Positions 42,064-50,315 of a stretch of DNA of 64,000 bases are shown here, in pieces. Each line of letters starts with the position of its first letter. Position 1 is the first letter of the stretch. Both the position numbers and the translations under genes were made by a program. The notes under the pieces were generated by a model. The model was given only the letters and a program-made list of their open reading frames with translations. It searched no databases and was not told the DNA's origin. The stretch comes from Streptomyces sp. NBC_00448 (GTDB lineage: Bacteria; Actinomycetota; Actinomycetes; Streptomycetales; Streptomycetaceae), in contig NZ_CP107913.1 of assembly GCF_036014115.1 (NCBI RefSeq), positions 1,054,001 to 1,118,000 of the forward strand, read 5' to 3'.

Positions 42064-43113
42064 TCAGGGCGCCGGGACGGGGTCCTGACCGCGCTCCGCC
42101 AGCCAGACGGTGCGGGTGGTGCGGACGGTGAGGTCGCCGCGGCGCAGGAGCGCGTCGGGGCCGTCGCCGTCGAGGAGCGTGGCGAGGACGGCCAGGTCGT
42201 CGGCGTCGAGCGCGCCGTCGAGGTGGTCGCGGGTGCGGCCCAGTACGGCGTGGGCGTAGCGGCCGGTGGCGGCGGGGAGCGGCGGCGCGAGGTCGATGGT
42301 GAAGTGCCGTTCGGCGCGGACGGTGAAGCCGGCCGCGGTCAGGCGGGCGCCCCAGTCGTCGCCCATGTGCGGCACGTCGTGGGCCCGGCGCTCGTCCATC
42401 GCCGTGCGGCAGCGCGCTTCCAGGCCGGGCCGGCCGAGGCCGATGTCGTCGGGCAGGAAGAGCGGGAAGGAGTCCAGCTCGACGGCCGCGAGCAGCCCGC
42501 CGGGGCGAAGCAGGGCCGCGGCCTCGGCGAGCGCGCGGTCGGGATCGGCCATGTGGTGCAGGGACGCCGACGCCCACACCAGGTCGGCCGGGCCCGCGTC
42601 CGGCCACCTCTCGTCGAGGTCGGCCTCGATCGTACGGACCCGGTCGGCCACGCCGAGTTCGCGGGCCCGGTCCCGCAGCCGGCCGAGCATGTACGGCGAG
42701 CGGTCCAGCGCGGTGACCTCGGCGCCGTCGAACCGCCGCAGCAACGCGAAGGTGCCGGCGCCGGTGCCGCTGCCCACGTCGACGATGCGGCGCGTGGCCG
42801 GGGAGGCGCCGGGGGGCGCGGGGGATTCCGCGATGCCGTCGGGTACGGCGGGTTCGGCGGGTTCGGCGGGTTCGGCGATCCAGGCGGTGAGGTCGGACAG
42901 GTACGCGGCGAGGACCTCGGCGTCGAGGTCGAGCATGTCGGCGAGGGCTGCTTCGTCGTCCCCTCCGTCCCCGCTGCCCGATCCGCCCGCACCGCCGCCG
43001 CCGCCGGCATGGTGGCCGTGCGCGTGCGCGTGCGCGTGCGGGTCCGCGTGGCGGTGCTGGTCTCGGTGGCGGTGCTGGTCCGGGTGGCTTTCGGGGTGCT
43101 GGTGGCCTGCCAT
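42064..43113 (-). CDS. SAM-dependent methyltransferase with His-rich N-terminus
   Basis: 349 residues from ATG 43113. Residues 4-37 are extremely His-rich (HQHPESHPDQHRHRDQHRH, then HAHAHAHGHH), followed by a Gly stretch. The methyltransferase has RRIVDVGSGTGAGTFALL (motif I), VTALDRSPYML (motif II), and LVWASASLHHMADPDRAL. It is an UbiE/Tam-like small-molecule or unknown methyltransferase. The His tail may bind metal (inference) or be repeat expansion, as the DNA there is a CGTGCG/CGGTGC-type repeat. Divergent from an XRE-cupin regulator. Confidence 0.87.
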   Translation of the reverse strand: MAGHQHPESHPDQHRHRDQHRHADPHAHAHAHGHHAGGGGGAGGSGSGDGGDDEAALADMLDLDAEVLAAYLSDLTAWIAEPAEPAEPAVPDGIAESPAPPGASPATRRIVDVGSGTGAGTFALLRRFDGAEVTALDRSPYMLGRLRDRARELGVADRVRTIEADLDERWPDAGPADLVWASASLHHMADPDRALAEAAALLRPGGLLAAVELDSFPLFLPDDIGLGRPGLEARCRTAMDERRAHDVPHMGDDWGARLTAAGFTVRAERHFTIDLAPPLPAATGRYAHAVLGRTRDHLDGALDADDLAVLATLLDGDGPDALLRRGDLTVRTTRTVWLAERGQDPVPAP

Positions 43114-43153
43114 GCCGCCGACCCTACGTACGGATTGCGGGGACGACATATCC

Positions 43154-43172
43154 TCTTGCGTATGGCGCAAGA
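43154..43172. promoter_or_regulatory. Inverted repeat over the XRE-cupin start codon
   Basis: TCTTGCG-TATGG-CGCAAGA: perfect 7-bp arms, with the ATG (43162) in the centre. Probable operator for autorepression and control of the divergent methyltransferase; it implies a leaderless transcript or translational masking. Confidence 0.6.
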
Positions 43173-43740
43173 CGGTCACGGGCTCGATGTCCTCGTACGG
43201 CAGCGGATCAGGGGGCTGCGGACGTCCCTGGGCTGGTCGCTCGACGACCTCGCGGCGCGGTGCGAGCTGAGCCCGTCCAGCCTGAGCCGGATCGAGACCG
43301 GGCACCGGCGGATCACTCTGGAGCAACTCGACGCGATCTCAAGGGCGTTGGGGGCCAGCATCGACATGCTGGTGGAGTCCGCCGACGACGGCGACGTGGT
43401 GATCAGGCCGCAGCACAACGCCGATCGGGGCGTCACCACCTGGATGCTGAGCCGCGAGCCGGGCGCGAACGGCACCACGGTCGTGAAGATGCGGATCACC
43501 CGGCCGGTCCGGCGCGGCACCGACGTGCTGCGGGTCCATCCGGGCCGGGACTGGTTCACCGTGCTGTCCGGAACCCTGATGCTCCTGCTCGGCGAGCGCA
43601 CGATCATCGTGGAGTCGGGCCAGGCCGCCGAGTTCTCCACGATGGTCCCGCACGCCTTCGGCGCGCACGGCGGCCCGGCCGAGATCATGGGCGTCTTCGA
43701 CCACGACGGACGCCGCAGCCACTTCCGCCAGTTCGGCTGA
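43162..43740 (+). CDS. XRE-family regulator with C-terminal cupin
   Basis: 192 residues. HTH (LVRQRIRGLRTSLGWSLDDLAARCELSPSSLSRIETGHRRITLEQLDAISRALGASID) at residues 9-67, then a cupin_2 beta-barrel: VLRVHPGRDWFTVLSGTLMLLLGERTIIVESGQAAEFSTMVPHAFGAHGGPAEIM. The cupin probably binds a small ligand. Only 48 bp separate it from the divergent methyltransferase gene, and an inverted repeat covers its start codon. Similar regulators often control a divergent methyltransferase or transporter gene. Confidence 0.92.
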   Translation: MAQDGHGLDVLVRQRIRGLRTSLGWSLDDLAARCELSPSSLSRIETGHRRITLEQLDAISRALGASIDMLVESADDGDVVIRPQHNADRGVTTWMLSREPGANGTTVVKMRITRPVRRGTDVLRVHPGRDWFTVLSGTLMLLLGERTIIVESGQAAEFSTMVPHAFGAHGGPAEIMGVFDHDGRRSHFRQFG

Positions 43741-43770
43741 CCGCCCGCCCCGAAGGGCCGCCCGCCCGGA

Positions 43771-44409
43771 TCACTCCAGATGCGCGACGGACGCGATCTG
43801 GACGACGGAGAAGGCGGGGGCGGCGCGGATGCCGGAAACGGCAGGGACGACGTCGAGCGTGGTGATCGCGCAGGAGGGCACGCCGGCGTCCATCAGCGCG
43901 GCCGGCACCGCGTGGTCGCCGAACAGCGTACGCAGCAAGTCCACGGTGGCGCCGCCATGCGTCACGACGGCGATCGGGCCGGGCTCGGCGTCGGCAGACT
44001 CGAACGGCTCGGCCCGCGCCGACAGTTCAGCCGCCTCCGCCGGTTCCAGCAGGCACGCGCGCATCCGCGCCGCGGTGGCGCGGAAGGAGTCACCGCGGTC
44101 GGGCACGTGGTCCCGGTCCCGCACCGAGGCGGCCCAGTCCGCCAGGAAGGCTTCCAGCGGCTGAACCCCGTCCCAGTTCATCCGCTCGCGCAGGCGGGCG
44201 TCCTCCCGGACCTCCAGACCGGTGGCGGCGGCGAGGAAGGAGGCGGTCTCGCGGGCTCGCCGCAGCGGGCTGCTGACGATCGCGCGCAGCCCGACCTTCC
44301 GCAGCCGGCCGGCGTTCCGGGCGGCCCGCGCCCGTCCCCGCCCGGTCAACCCCGGGTCCCCGGGCCGGCGTTCTTTCTCCGCGTGCTGCACCAGATGGAA
44401 GACGGCCAT
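43771..44409 (-). CDS. Histidine-phosphatase-superfamily (phosphoglycerate-mutase-like) protein
   Basis: 212 residues. The N-terminal catalytic motif reads FHLVQHAEKE instead of the usual R-H-G-E, with Gln8 in place of the phosphate-binding Arg. LTGRGRARAARNAGRL, VSSPLRRARETASFLA and the second catalytic His in VVTHGGATVDLL are conserved, so phosphatase activity is plausible but may be altered. Substrate unknown. GAGG abuts the ATG, so a slightly different start is possible. Divergent from the PadR gene. Confidence 0.85.
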   Translation of the reverse strand: MAVFHLVQHAEKERRPGDPGLTGRGRARAARNAGRLRKVGLRAIVSSPLRRARETASFLAAATGLEVREDARLRERMNWDGVQPLEAFLADWAASVRDRDHVPDRGDSFRATAARMRACLLEPAEAAELSARAEPFESADAEPGPIAVVTHGGATVDLLRTLFGDHAVPAALMDAGVPSCAITTLDVVPAVSGIRAAPAFSVVQIASVAHLE

Positions 44410-44501
44410 CCTCGCAGGGTGGCGGAACCGTACGGCGGCGGGCCACCGATTCCCGCGGGTTCCGAGGGCGGGCAGGCACGTCTCCAGCCGAACCGGGCGT
44501 A

Positions 44502-44517
44502 TAGTCGGTTCCGACTA
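44502..44517. promoter_or_regulatory. Inverted repeat upstream of the PadR gene
   Basis: TAGTCGG-TT-CCGACTA with an outer CGTAT/ATACG pair, about 90 bp before the PadR start and 95 bp before the divergent phosphatase gene. Candidate PadR operator; a TATAGT at 44500-44505 overlaps and could be a -10 element. Confidence 0.5.
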
Positions 44518-44603
44518 ATCGGATACGATCAATGGACATCGACCGCGTCCGGGTCCGCGCTGAGCGTCCGGCGGGCCACGTGACCACGACGGGAAGGGCG
44601 CCG

Positions 44604-45191
44604 ATGACGGCCAAACGACCGGCGAACCCGCTGGCCCTGGCGCTGCTCGGGCTGCTGCTGGAGCAGCCGATGCATCCGCACGCGATGGCGGTGGAACTGC
44701 GCGCGCGGCAGTTGGACCAGTACTTCAAGCTGACCACCGGCTCGCTCTACGACACCGTGCGCGGGCTCGTCCGCGACGGCTGGATCGAGGCGGACGGCAC
44801 CGAACAGGTCGGCGCCCGCCCGGCCCGCACGGTCTACCGCCACACCCCGCAAGGCCGCGGGCACTTCACCGAGTGGCTGGACGAGCTGATCCGCGAACCG
44901 GTCCAGGAGTTCCCCCGGTTCCTGTCCGCCGTCAGCTACCTCGGCGCCCTCGGACCCGAACGCGCCGCCGACGCGCTGCGGGCCCGGGCCACCGCGCTCC
45001 GCGCCCAGGTGGACGCGCGCGAGGCCGCACACCGCGCCGCCCGCGAAGAACACGGTGCGCCACGCCTGTTCGTCATCGAGGCGGAGTACGCCCAGGCGAT
45101 CGCCCGCGCCGAACTCGCCTGGGTCGAACGCGTCGCCGCCGAGATCGAGGACGGCACCCTGGAGTGGCCGGAGGTGGCACCGGATGCGTGA
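44604..45191 (+). CDS. PadR-family transcriptional regulator
   Basis: 195 residues from ATG 44604, with GGGAAGGG upstream; an earlier ATG at 44532 lacks a site. The PadR winged HTH: LALALLGLLLEQPMHPHAMAVELRARQLDQYFKLTTGSLYDTVRGLVRDGWIEA, then the wing RTVYRHTPQGRGHFTEWL. The C-terminal half is the antiparallel helix pair VirR-like dimerisation domain. Its stop overlaps the FAD-monooxygenase gene by eight bases, so the pair is co-transcribed, and the monooxygenase is the likely regulated function. Confidence 0.9.
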   Translation: MTAKRPANPLALALLGLLLEQPMHPHAMAVELRARQLDQYFKLTTGSLYDTVRGLVRDGWIEADGTEQVGARPARTVYRHTPQGRGHFTEWLDELIREPVQEFPRFLSAVSYLGALGPERAADALRARATALRAQVDAREAAHRAAREEHGAPRLFVIEAEYAQAIARAELAWVERVAAEIEDGTLEWPEVAPDA

Positions 45192-46827
45192 GACCCCTCA
45201 GGCGCCGGCGGCCACGGAAGCGGCCACCACCACCAACACCGCCACCGCCACCGCCACCGCCATCAACACCGCCGCTACCGGACCGGAGTCGCGCACCGCG
45301 GTGCTCGTCGTGGGCGCCGGCCCGGCCGGACTGACCGTGGCCTGCGAACTGGCCCTGGCCGGAGTGCCCGTGACCGTACTCGAACGGGACACGACGCCGC
45401 CGCCCTTCTGCCGGGGCTTCAACCTCAACGCCCGCAGCCTCGAACTGCTCGACCGGCGCGGCCTGGTGGACCGCTTCCTCGCCGAGGGGCCGACCGTCAC
45501 CTCGACGGTGTTCGTCGGCGGCGCCCGGCTCGACCTCGCGGCGATGGACTGCCGGCACCCGTACGTCCTGGGCATACCGCAGACCCGCGTCGAGGAACTG
45601 CTCACCGCCCGGGCCGCGGAACTCGGCGTGCCGATCCTGCGCGGCCACCGCGTCACCGGCCTTCGGCAGGACGCCGGCGGCGTGACCGTCGAGACCACGG
45701 CCCCGGGCGGCCCGGCGACCTGGCGGTGCCGCTTCCTCGCGGGGTGCGACGGCGGCCGCAGCACCGTCCGCCGACTCGCGGGCATCGCGTTCCCCGGCAC
45801 ACCGTCGCGCCGGTTCACGCTGCTGGGCGACGTCATCCTCGCGGACGGTGCCGACCTGCCGTTCGGCGTGAGCACCGGACCGGGCGGCGCCGTCTTCGCC
45901 ATTCCGCGCCCCGGATACGTACGGCTGATCACCGCGGACCCCCAGCCGCCCGCCGACCGCGACGACCCTGTCACGCTCCCCCGCTTCCAAGCGGCGGTGG
46001 ACCACGCGCTCGGCCGACCCGCCGCGATCGCCGAGGCCCGCTGGCTCACCCGGTTCGGCGATGCCGCCCGGCTGGCCGAACGCCTGCGGCACGGAAGGGT
46101 GTTCCTCGCCGGGGACGCCGCGCACATCCATCCCCCGGCCGGCGCGATCGGCGTCAACGCCGCCATCGACGACGCGATGGCGCTCGGCTGGCGTCTCGCG
46201 CTCGCCGCCCGGGACCTGGCCGACGACGGCGTCCTCGACGCGTACCACGCCGAACGCCACGCCGCCGGCGCCCGGTTGATCCGCGACACCCGCGCGCAGG
46301 CCGTACTCGGCCGGGACGACGAGGAGTTGGTGCCCGTACGGGACCTGCTCGCCGAACTCGCCACCGCGCCGGCGACGGCCGGACCGCTCGCCGAGACGAT
46401 CACCGCGGTCGGCACGCGCTATCCGGTACGGCACCCCTCCGGTCACGCCTGGGACGGCCGCGCCGTGCCCGACGTGCCCGCGGCCCCGGCAGGGTTGTTC
46501 GACCTGCTCGCGCGCACCGGACGCGGCGTGCTGCTGCTGGCCCCGGGCCCGCTCGCCGAACCGTTGCGCGCGGCCATCGCCGGCTGGTCCGACCGCGTCA
46601 CCGCGGCCACCACCGCCCCCGACGCGCTGCCCGGCGCCACCGCCGTCCTGGTCCGCCCCGACGGCCACGCCGCCTGGGTCGCCCCCACGGACCAACTCCC
46701 CGCAGCAGCGGCCGAGTCACGGCGCCCCGCGCCGAGCGAGGCGTTCAGCGAGGCCCTGCGCGACACGCTCGCCGCGGAGTTCGGCCCACCGTCCGCACCG
46801 GCCCAACCCTCCAGCGAGCCCACATAA
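45184..46827 (+). CDS. FAD-dependent aromatic monooxygenase (PHBH fold)
   Basis: 547 residues. After a Thr/Ala-rich 37-residue lead, the FAD motif AVLVVGAGPAGLTVACELALAGVPVTVLERD appears, then the DG motif FLAGCDGGRSTVRRLAGI and the second FAD motif GRVFLAGDAAHIHPPAGAIGVNAAIDDAMALGWRLAL. The C-terminal thioredoxin-like domain (GLFDLLARTGRGVLLLAPG) is typical of the phenol/rifampicin/polyketide-hydroxylase class. Hydroxylates aromatic substrates with NAD(P)H and O2, and could act in antibiotic modification or aromatic breakdown. The long C-terminal tail is low complexity. Confidence 0.9.
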   Translation: MRETPQAPAATEAATTTNTATATATAINTAATGPESRTAVLVVGAGPAGLTVACELALAGVPVTVLERDTTPPPFCRGFNLNARSLELLDRRGLVDRFLAEGPTVTSTVFVGGARLDLAAMDCRHPYVLGIPQTRVEELLTARAAELGVPILRGHRVTGLRQDAGGVTVETTAPGGPATWRCRFLAGCDGGRSTVRRLAGIAFPGTPSRRFTLLGDVILADGADLPFGVSTGPGGAVFAIPRPGYVRLITADPQPPADRDDPVTLPRFQAAVDHALGRPAAIAEARWLTRFGDAARLAERLRHGRVFLAGDAAHIHPPAGAIGVNAAIDDAMALGWRLALAARDLADDGVLDAYHAERHAAGARLIRDTRAQAVLGRDDEELVPVRDLLAELATAPATAGPLAETITAVGTRYPVRHPSGHAWDGRAVPDVPAAPAGLFDLLARTGRGVLLLAPGPLAEPLRAAIAGWSDRVTAATTAPDALPGATAVLVRPDGHAAWVAPTDQLPAAAAESRRPAPSEAFSEALRDTLAAEFGPPSAPAQPSSEPT

Positions 46828-46871
46828 CCGGGCCACCCCCACCTGCCATACGGAACTCCTCGCGCCCCGTC

Positions 46872-46921
46872 CCCCCAGCCTCCGGAGCCGTGTGCGCAGG
46901 TTCGAATCCTGCCGGGGGCAC
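46872..46921 (+). other. tRNA-Arg(CCG) 3' half: probable attachment-site remnant
   Basis: From 46880 the sequence has an anticodon loop CTCCGGA, the 3' anticodon strand GCCGT, a perfect T arm (GCAGG, TTCGAAT, CCTGC) and acceptor CGGGGGC-A. Everything 5' of the anticodon loop is missing: no D arm, no GCCCCCG acceptor strand. This is the segment that tyrosine-recombinase elements carry as att identity. The first 20 bases (46872-46891) recur at 48355-48374. Confidence 0.7.
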
Positions 46922-46938
46922 TCCGCAGGAAGTGCCGA

Positions 46939-46978
46939 AAGACCCCGCCACCAGCCACTTCGCTGGGTGCGAGGTCTT
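46939..46978 (+). terminator. Hairpin after the tRNA 3' half
   Basis: AAGACC (46939-46944) with GGTCTT (46973-46978), and an inner CCAGC/GCTGG stem. Looks like the normal terminator of the tRNA gene carried along with the 3' half. Confidence 0.55.
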
Positions 46979-47055
46979 CGTACGTGCGCGGCCAGATGCG
47001 GCTCGCGGCAGCCGTCTGACGGTGATCACGCCAAGCGTTCCCTTCCGACGCGAGT

Positions 47056-48000
47056 GTGAAGCGGCGGATCGCGAGCTGGGAGAACGGGCCCAGCGTTGCC
47101 GAAGGCTTCTACGGCGCCTTGCTCGCGGCAGCCCTCGAACTCGGCTCGGAGGAAATGGGATTGCCGCGGCACGGCAGCCAGGATGCCGCGCTGCTCGACG
47201 TGCGGTACCCACTCTCACCCGACGCCACGATCAGCGCTGTCAGCCACCTGTGGCGAGCCGATCTCCACGGCTACGAGCCCCTGCTCGCCTCGCCTCCGTC
47301 CCAACCGGCTTGGAGCGACGCCTCCTTGCGCTGGCTTGTCGCTCCCGAGCCCGCACCCCTGTCCGGCGACCACGCGTCGAGCGCGCGCCGCATCGGACTC
47401 ACGGATGTCGCGGTGATCAAGTCGACCGGTGACGCGTTCGCCCGTCTGGACGACCAGTTCGGCGGCGAGCACGCGCGGCACGCGGTGATCCAGTACCTCA
47501 GCTGCGACGTGGCGCCGCTGCTGCGCGGCCGCTACAACGACGCCACCGGCCGTGCTCTGTTCTCGACCGTCGCCGAACTCACCCTCCTCGCCGGGTGGAT
47601 GTCCTACGACGCCTGCCACCACGGGCTGGCGCAGCGCTATTTCCTCCAGGCACTCCGCTTCGCCCAGGACAGCGGCAAGCGGCGCCTCGCCGGCAGCGTG
47701 CTGTCCGCGACGAGCCACCAGGCCACGTTCCTCGGGCAGTTCACGCAAGCGGCCACCCTCGCTCGCGCCACCCGGATGGGGATCTCCGGAGTCGCGACGC
47801 CGACGCTCATGGCACAGTTCCACGCGATGGAGGCGAGAGCGCTGGCCCGTACCGGCCACCGCAAGGCGTGCGAGCAAGCACTCGTCGAGTCCACCCGGCA
47901 CCTGGAGCGACGCCACGAGGGCGACGAACCCGAGTGGATCACCTACTTCGATGAGGCCGGACTCGCCGCCGAAGCCGCGCAACGCCACGTTCCCCGACAG
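47056..48000 (+). pseudogene. XRE/TPR-type regulator truncated at both ends
   Basis: The frame begins RRIASWENGPSVAEGFYGALL, the tail of an HTH region, and continues with EEMGLPRHGSQDAALLDVRYPLSPDATI, LWRADLHGYEPLL, HHGLAQRYFLQALRFAQDSGKRR and SATSHQATFLGQFTQAATLARATR, the TPR-like ligand half of a common streptomycete XRE-type regulator. The N-terminal HTH core is missing. After EWITYFDEAGLAAEAAQRHV the frame runs straight into a CRISPR repeat, so the last repeats are lost as well. It could still be expressed from GTG 47056 as a truncated protein. Confidence 0.75.
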
Positions 48001-48090
48001 GGGACCATCCCCGCGGGCGCGGGGAGCACCGGTTGCCCAGCACCTGGAGTTGACCGCGCTGGGGACCATCCCCGCGGGCGCGGGGAGCAC
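48001..48090 (-). CRISPR. Orphan type I-E mini-array: two repeats, one spacer
   Basis: Two identical 29-bp repeats at 48001-48029 and 48062-48090 with one 32-bp spacer (48030-48061), exactly type I-E geometry. In the usual orientation (minus strand) the repeat starts GTGCTCCCCGCG and ends GGGGATGGTCCC, the streptomycete I-E type. The leader would then lie at 48091 and above; the sequence next to the first repeat reads GTCAGAAACT on that strand. No cas genes are in the window. Confidence 0.9.
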
Positions 48091-48443
48091 AGTTTCTGAC
48101 CTGGCACTCTATCGGCCGATGGGGTCGGATTCTGCAACTTCCGCCGACTCTGGCATATCAGAGAGAACGGATGAAGCTTCCACATCGCCCGACGCATGCC
48201 AACGTTGACGGGACGCCACTCACGCAAGGCATGCGCGAAGGGCCGGGGGCTCGCAGGGCACCCGCCTACGTCGTAGGGGCGCAATGATCACGCCTCGACT
48301 CGCCCCCGGGAACCGGCTCCCGCCCAGCTCCGCGCCCCGCAAGGAGCAACGACTCCCCCAGCCTCCGGAGCCGTTCACCGTGCCCGGCAATCGCCCTCGA
48401 TCAGCACCCGCGACCCGAAAGGCGGCGGGGGCGGCCGCTTCCG
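48091..48443. other. Gene-free interval with second copy of the 20-bp direct repeat
   Basis: No coding sequence is convincing here. It contains the putative CRISPR leader side (48091-48160, relatively AT-rich) and, at 48355-48374, a perfect copy of the 20 bases at 46872-46891 (core CAGCCTCCGGAGCCGT), after which the tRNA-like sequence does not continue. Confidence 0.6.
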
Positions 48444-49250
48444 TCAGACGCTCTTGTGGAACCCCGCGTCCACCGCGAAGTCGGCACCGATCGTGCTGGC
48501 CGACCGCGGCGACGCCAGCAGCAGCACGGCGTCGGCGACCTCCCGCGGATCGATCAGGCGTCCCGTCAGCTGCCCCATCATCTGCGGGGCCACGGTCTCC
48601 ATGACGGCGTCACGGTCGGCGCCGGCCATGCCCGCGATGATGTCCGCGGCTCCTCCCTTCTCCGTCCACCACGCGGTCCGCACCGCACCCGGGGAGACCG
48701 TGTTGAACCGGATTCCCCGGGGACCGAACTCCTCCGACAGCACCTTCGTGAGGTTGGACAGCCCGGCCTTCGCGGCTCCGTACTCGATGTTGACGCTGGC
48801 GGGCTGCCGGGCCATCCCGGTGGAGACGTTGACGACCGAGCCGCCGCCGCGCTCGACCAACCGCGGAATCGCGGCGCGGATCATGCGTACGACCGAGAAC
48901 AGGTTGAACTCGAAGATTGCCTGCCACTCGGCGTCGTCGCCGTCGAAGAACCCCGTGCGGGGCATCGCGATCCCGGGCGGCGGCCCGCCCGCGTTGTTCA
49001 CCAGGATGTCCAGCCCGCCGAAGTGCCCGACCGCGCGGTCCACGACCCGGCCCGGCGCCCGCGGGTCCATCAGATCGGCCGGCACGTGGAGGAGGCCGGG
49101 CCCCGCGAGTTCCTCCAGTTCCGGCGACGTCCGGCGGGAGACCGCCGCCACCTTCGCACCCTCCGCCAGCAACGACCGCGTGACGGCGAGCCCGATGCCC
49201 TTCGACGCGCCGGTGACGACGGCGACTCGGTCCACAAGTTCCAGATCCAC
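48444..49250 (-). CDS. Short-chain dehydrogenase/reductase
   Basis: 268 residues from GTG 49250 (GGAGCAGGGG upstream). Classical SDR: VAVVTGASKGIGLAVTRSLL (NAD(P) motif), LDILVNNAGG, Ser in VVNVSTG and the catalytic Tyr/Lys in IEYGAAKAGLSNLTKVLSEEF, then RFNTVSPGAVRT. The C-terminal GADFAVDAGFHKSV closes a 3-oxoacyl-reductase-like subunit. Substrate unknown. The Arg-rich longer frame upstream was rejected because the SDR fold begins at the GTG. Confidence 0.9.
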   Translation of the reverse strand: MDLELVDRVAVVTGASKGIGLAVTRSLLAEGAKVAAVSRRTSPELEELAGPGLLHVPADLMDPRAPGRVVDRAVGHFGGLDILVNNAGGPPPGIAMPRTGFFDGDDAEWQAIFEFNLFSVVRMIRAAIPRLVERGGGSVVNVSTGMARQPASVNIEYGAAKAGLSNLTKVLSEEFGPRGIRFNTVSPGAVRTAWWTEKGGAADIIAGMAGADRDAVMETVAPQMMGQLTGRLIDPREVADAVLLLASPRSASTIGADFAVDAGFHKSV

Positions 49251-49338
49251 GATTGCCCCTGCTCCTCTGCTGTTCCGGGCGGTTCGTGGATCATGCTGCT
49301 CGGGTGGAGGCGCGGACGCTGGCACGATTCGGACGTCA

Positions 49339-49427
49339 CGTCGCCTCCGCATCACGTCACCTCCGCATCAGGTCGCCTCCGCGTCAGGTCGCCTCGGGTC
49401 ACGGCACCTCGCGTCACGGCACCTCGA
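49339..49427 (+). repeat. Degenerate 15/16-bp minisatellite
   Basis: Six head-to-tail units of the form SGTCRCCTCCGCRTCA: 49339-49354, 49355-49370, 49371-49386 (16 bp), then 49387-49401, 49402-49416 (15 bp) and a partial one to 49427. The last units run into the 3' end of the downstream-strand methyltransferase gene. Confidence 0.75.
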
Positions 49428-50163
49428 CGACGAAGAACAGGAAGCCGGGCGTGGTCGAAAGGCCCTGGAAGCCGTCGGGGAACAGTTCGCGGCCGGCCGG
49501 GTCGGGCTGCGGCTCGCTGATGACGGACAGCCGGAAGCCGGCGGCGGTGAAGGCGTCGGTCATGGCGTGCAGCGGCTTGCGCCAGAGCCTCATCGGGGCG
49601 GGCTGCCCGCCGAGCACCCAGGTGAAGGAGTACACGCCGCTCGCGAAGTAGTCGGGTCGCGGCTCCCGATGCGTGTAGGCGACGAACGGGTGGTCCACCG
49701 ACGCGATCAGCCGGCCGCCGGGCCCGAGCACTCGCCGTATCTCGGCCAGCGTCGGCCCCCAGTCCTCCAGGTAGTGCAGGACCAAGGACGCGACCACGTC
49801 GTCGAACGCGCCGTCGGCGAACGGCAGCGGGCCGGCCAGATCGACCACGCGCAGGGCCGCGTCGTCGCCCAGCCGCCGCCTGGCCAGCGCGAGCATCCCG
49901 GCACTGGAGTCGATGCCGGTGACGAGGGCGCCGCGCTCGCGCAGTGCGGCGGACAGGGGCCCCGAGCCGCAGCCGGCGTCCAGTATCCGGCGGCCGGCCA
50001 CCTCTCCGGCGAGATCCAGGATCGCGGGCCGCTCGTAGTACGCGTTCGCGAGGTTGTCCTCGTTCTCCGCGGCGTACGCCTCGGCGAAGCTGTCGTAGTC
50101 GTTCACCACGACCGGGTCGGCGGGCTGGGCACGATCCTCGGGCACATCGCTGAGGTGTTCCAT
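49414..50163 (-). CDS. Class I SAM-dependent methyltransferase
   Basis: 249 residues. N-terminus NDYDSFAEAYAAENEDNLANAYYERPAIL, then GRRILDAGCGSGPLSAAL (motif I), VTGIDSSAGML (motif II), FDDVVASLVLHYLEDW (motif IV) and LGPGGRLIASVDHP (motif VI). Methyltransf_11 type, typical of small-molecule methyltransferases; acceptor unknown. The stop codon lies inside the minisatellite, so the C-terminus may have been altered by repeat changes. It is the upstream neighbour of the SDR on the same strand, with 163 bp between. Confidence 0.9.
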   Translation of the reverse strand: MEHLSDVPEDRAQPADPVVVNDYDSFAEAYAAENEDNLANAYYERPAILDLAGEVAGRRILDAGCGSGPLSAALRERGALVTGIDSSAGMLALARRRLGDDAALRVVDLAGPLPFADGAFDDVVASLVLHYLEDWGPTLAEIRRVLGPGGRLIASVDHPFVAYTHREPRPDYFASGVYSFTWVLGGQPAPMRLWRKPLHAMTDAFTAAGFRLSVISEPQPDPAGRELFPDGFQGLSTTPGFLFFVVEVP

Positions 50164-50315
50164 CGTCGCAGGCTACTGCCGCGAACGGGGCCCAGAACTA
50201 CGGCCGGTGTCCGGTGCGCCTCACCCGGCGCCCCGGCCGCCGATGTCGACGCTCGCGGGCCGGCGGACAAGGCCGGCGAGAGCGAGGCCGGCGGGGCCGG
50301 GCCGGCCGCCCGACG

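Noticed and set aside
41987..42607. N-terminal extension of the TPR protein overlapping the methyltransferase gene
   Set aside because: It is the antisense-type frame of a coding region, almost pure Arg/Pro; the ATG at 41986 starts normal protein sequence.
46880..46921. A complete tRNA gene
   Set aside because: Only the part 3' of the anticodon loop is present; the 5' acceptor strand and D arm were searched for upstream and not found.
48001..48090. CRISPR repeats as in-frame protein repeats of the regulator gene
   Set aside because: 29-bp repeats with a 32-bp spacer fit type I-E exactly, and the regulator family has no such GTIPAGAGS motif.
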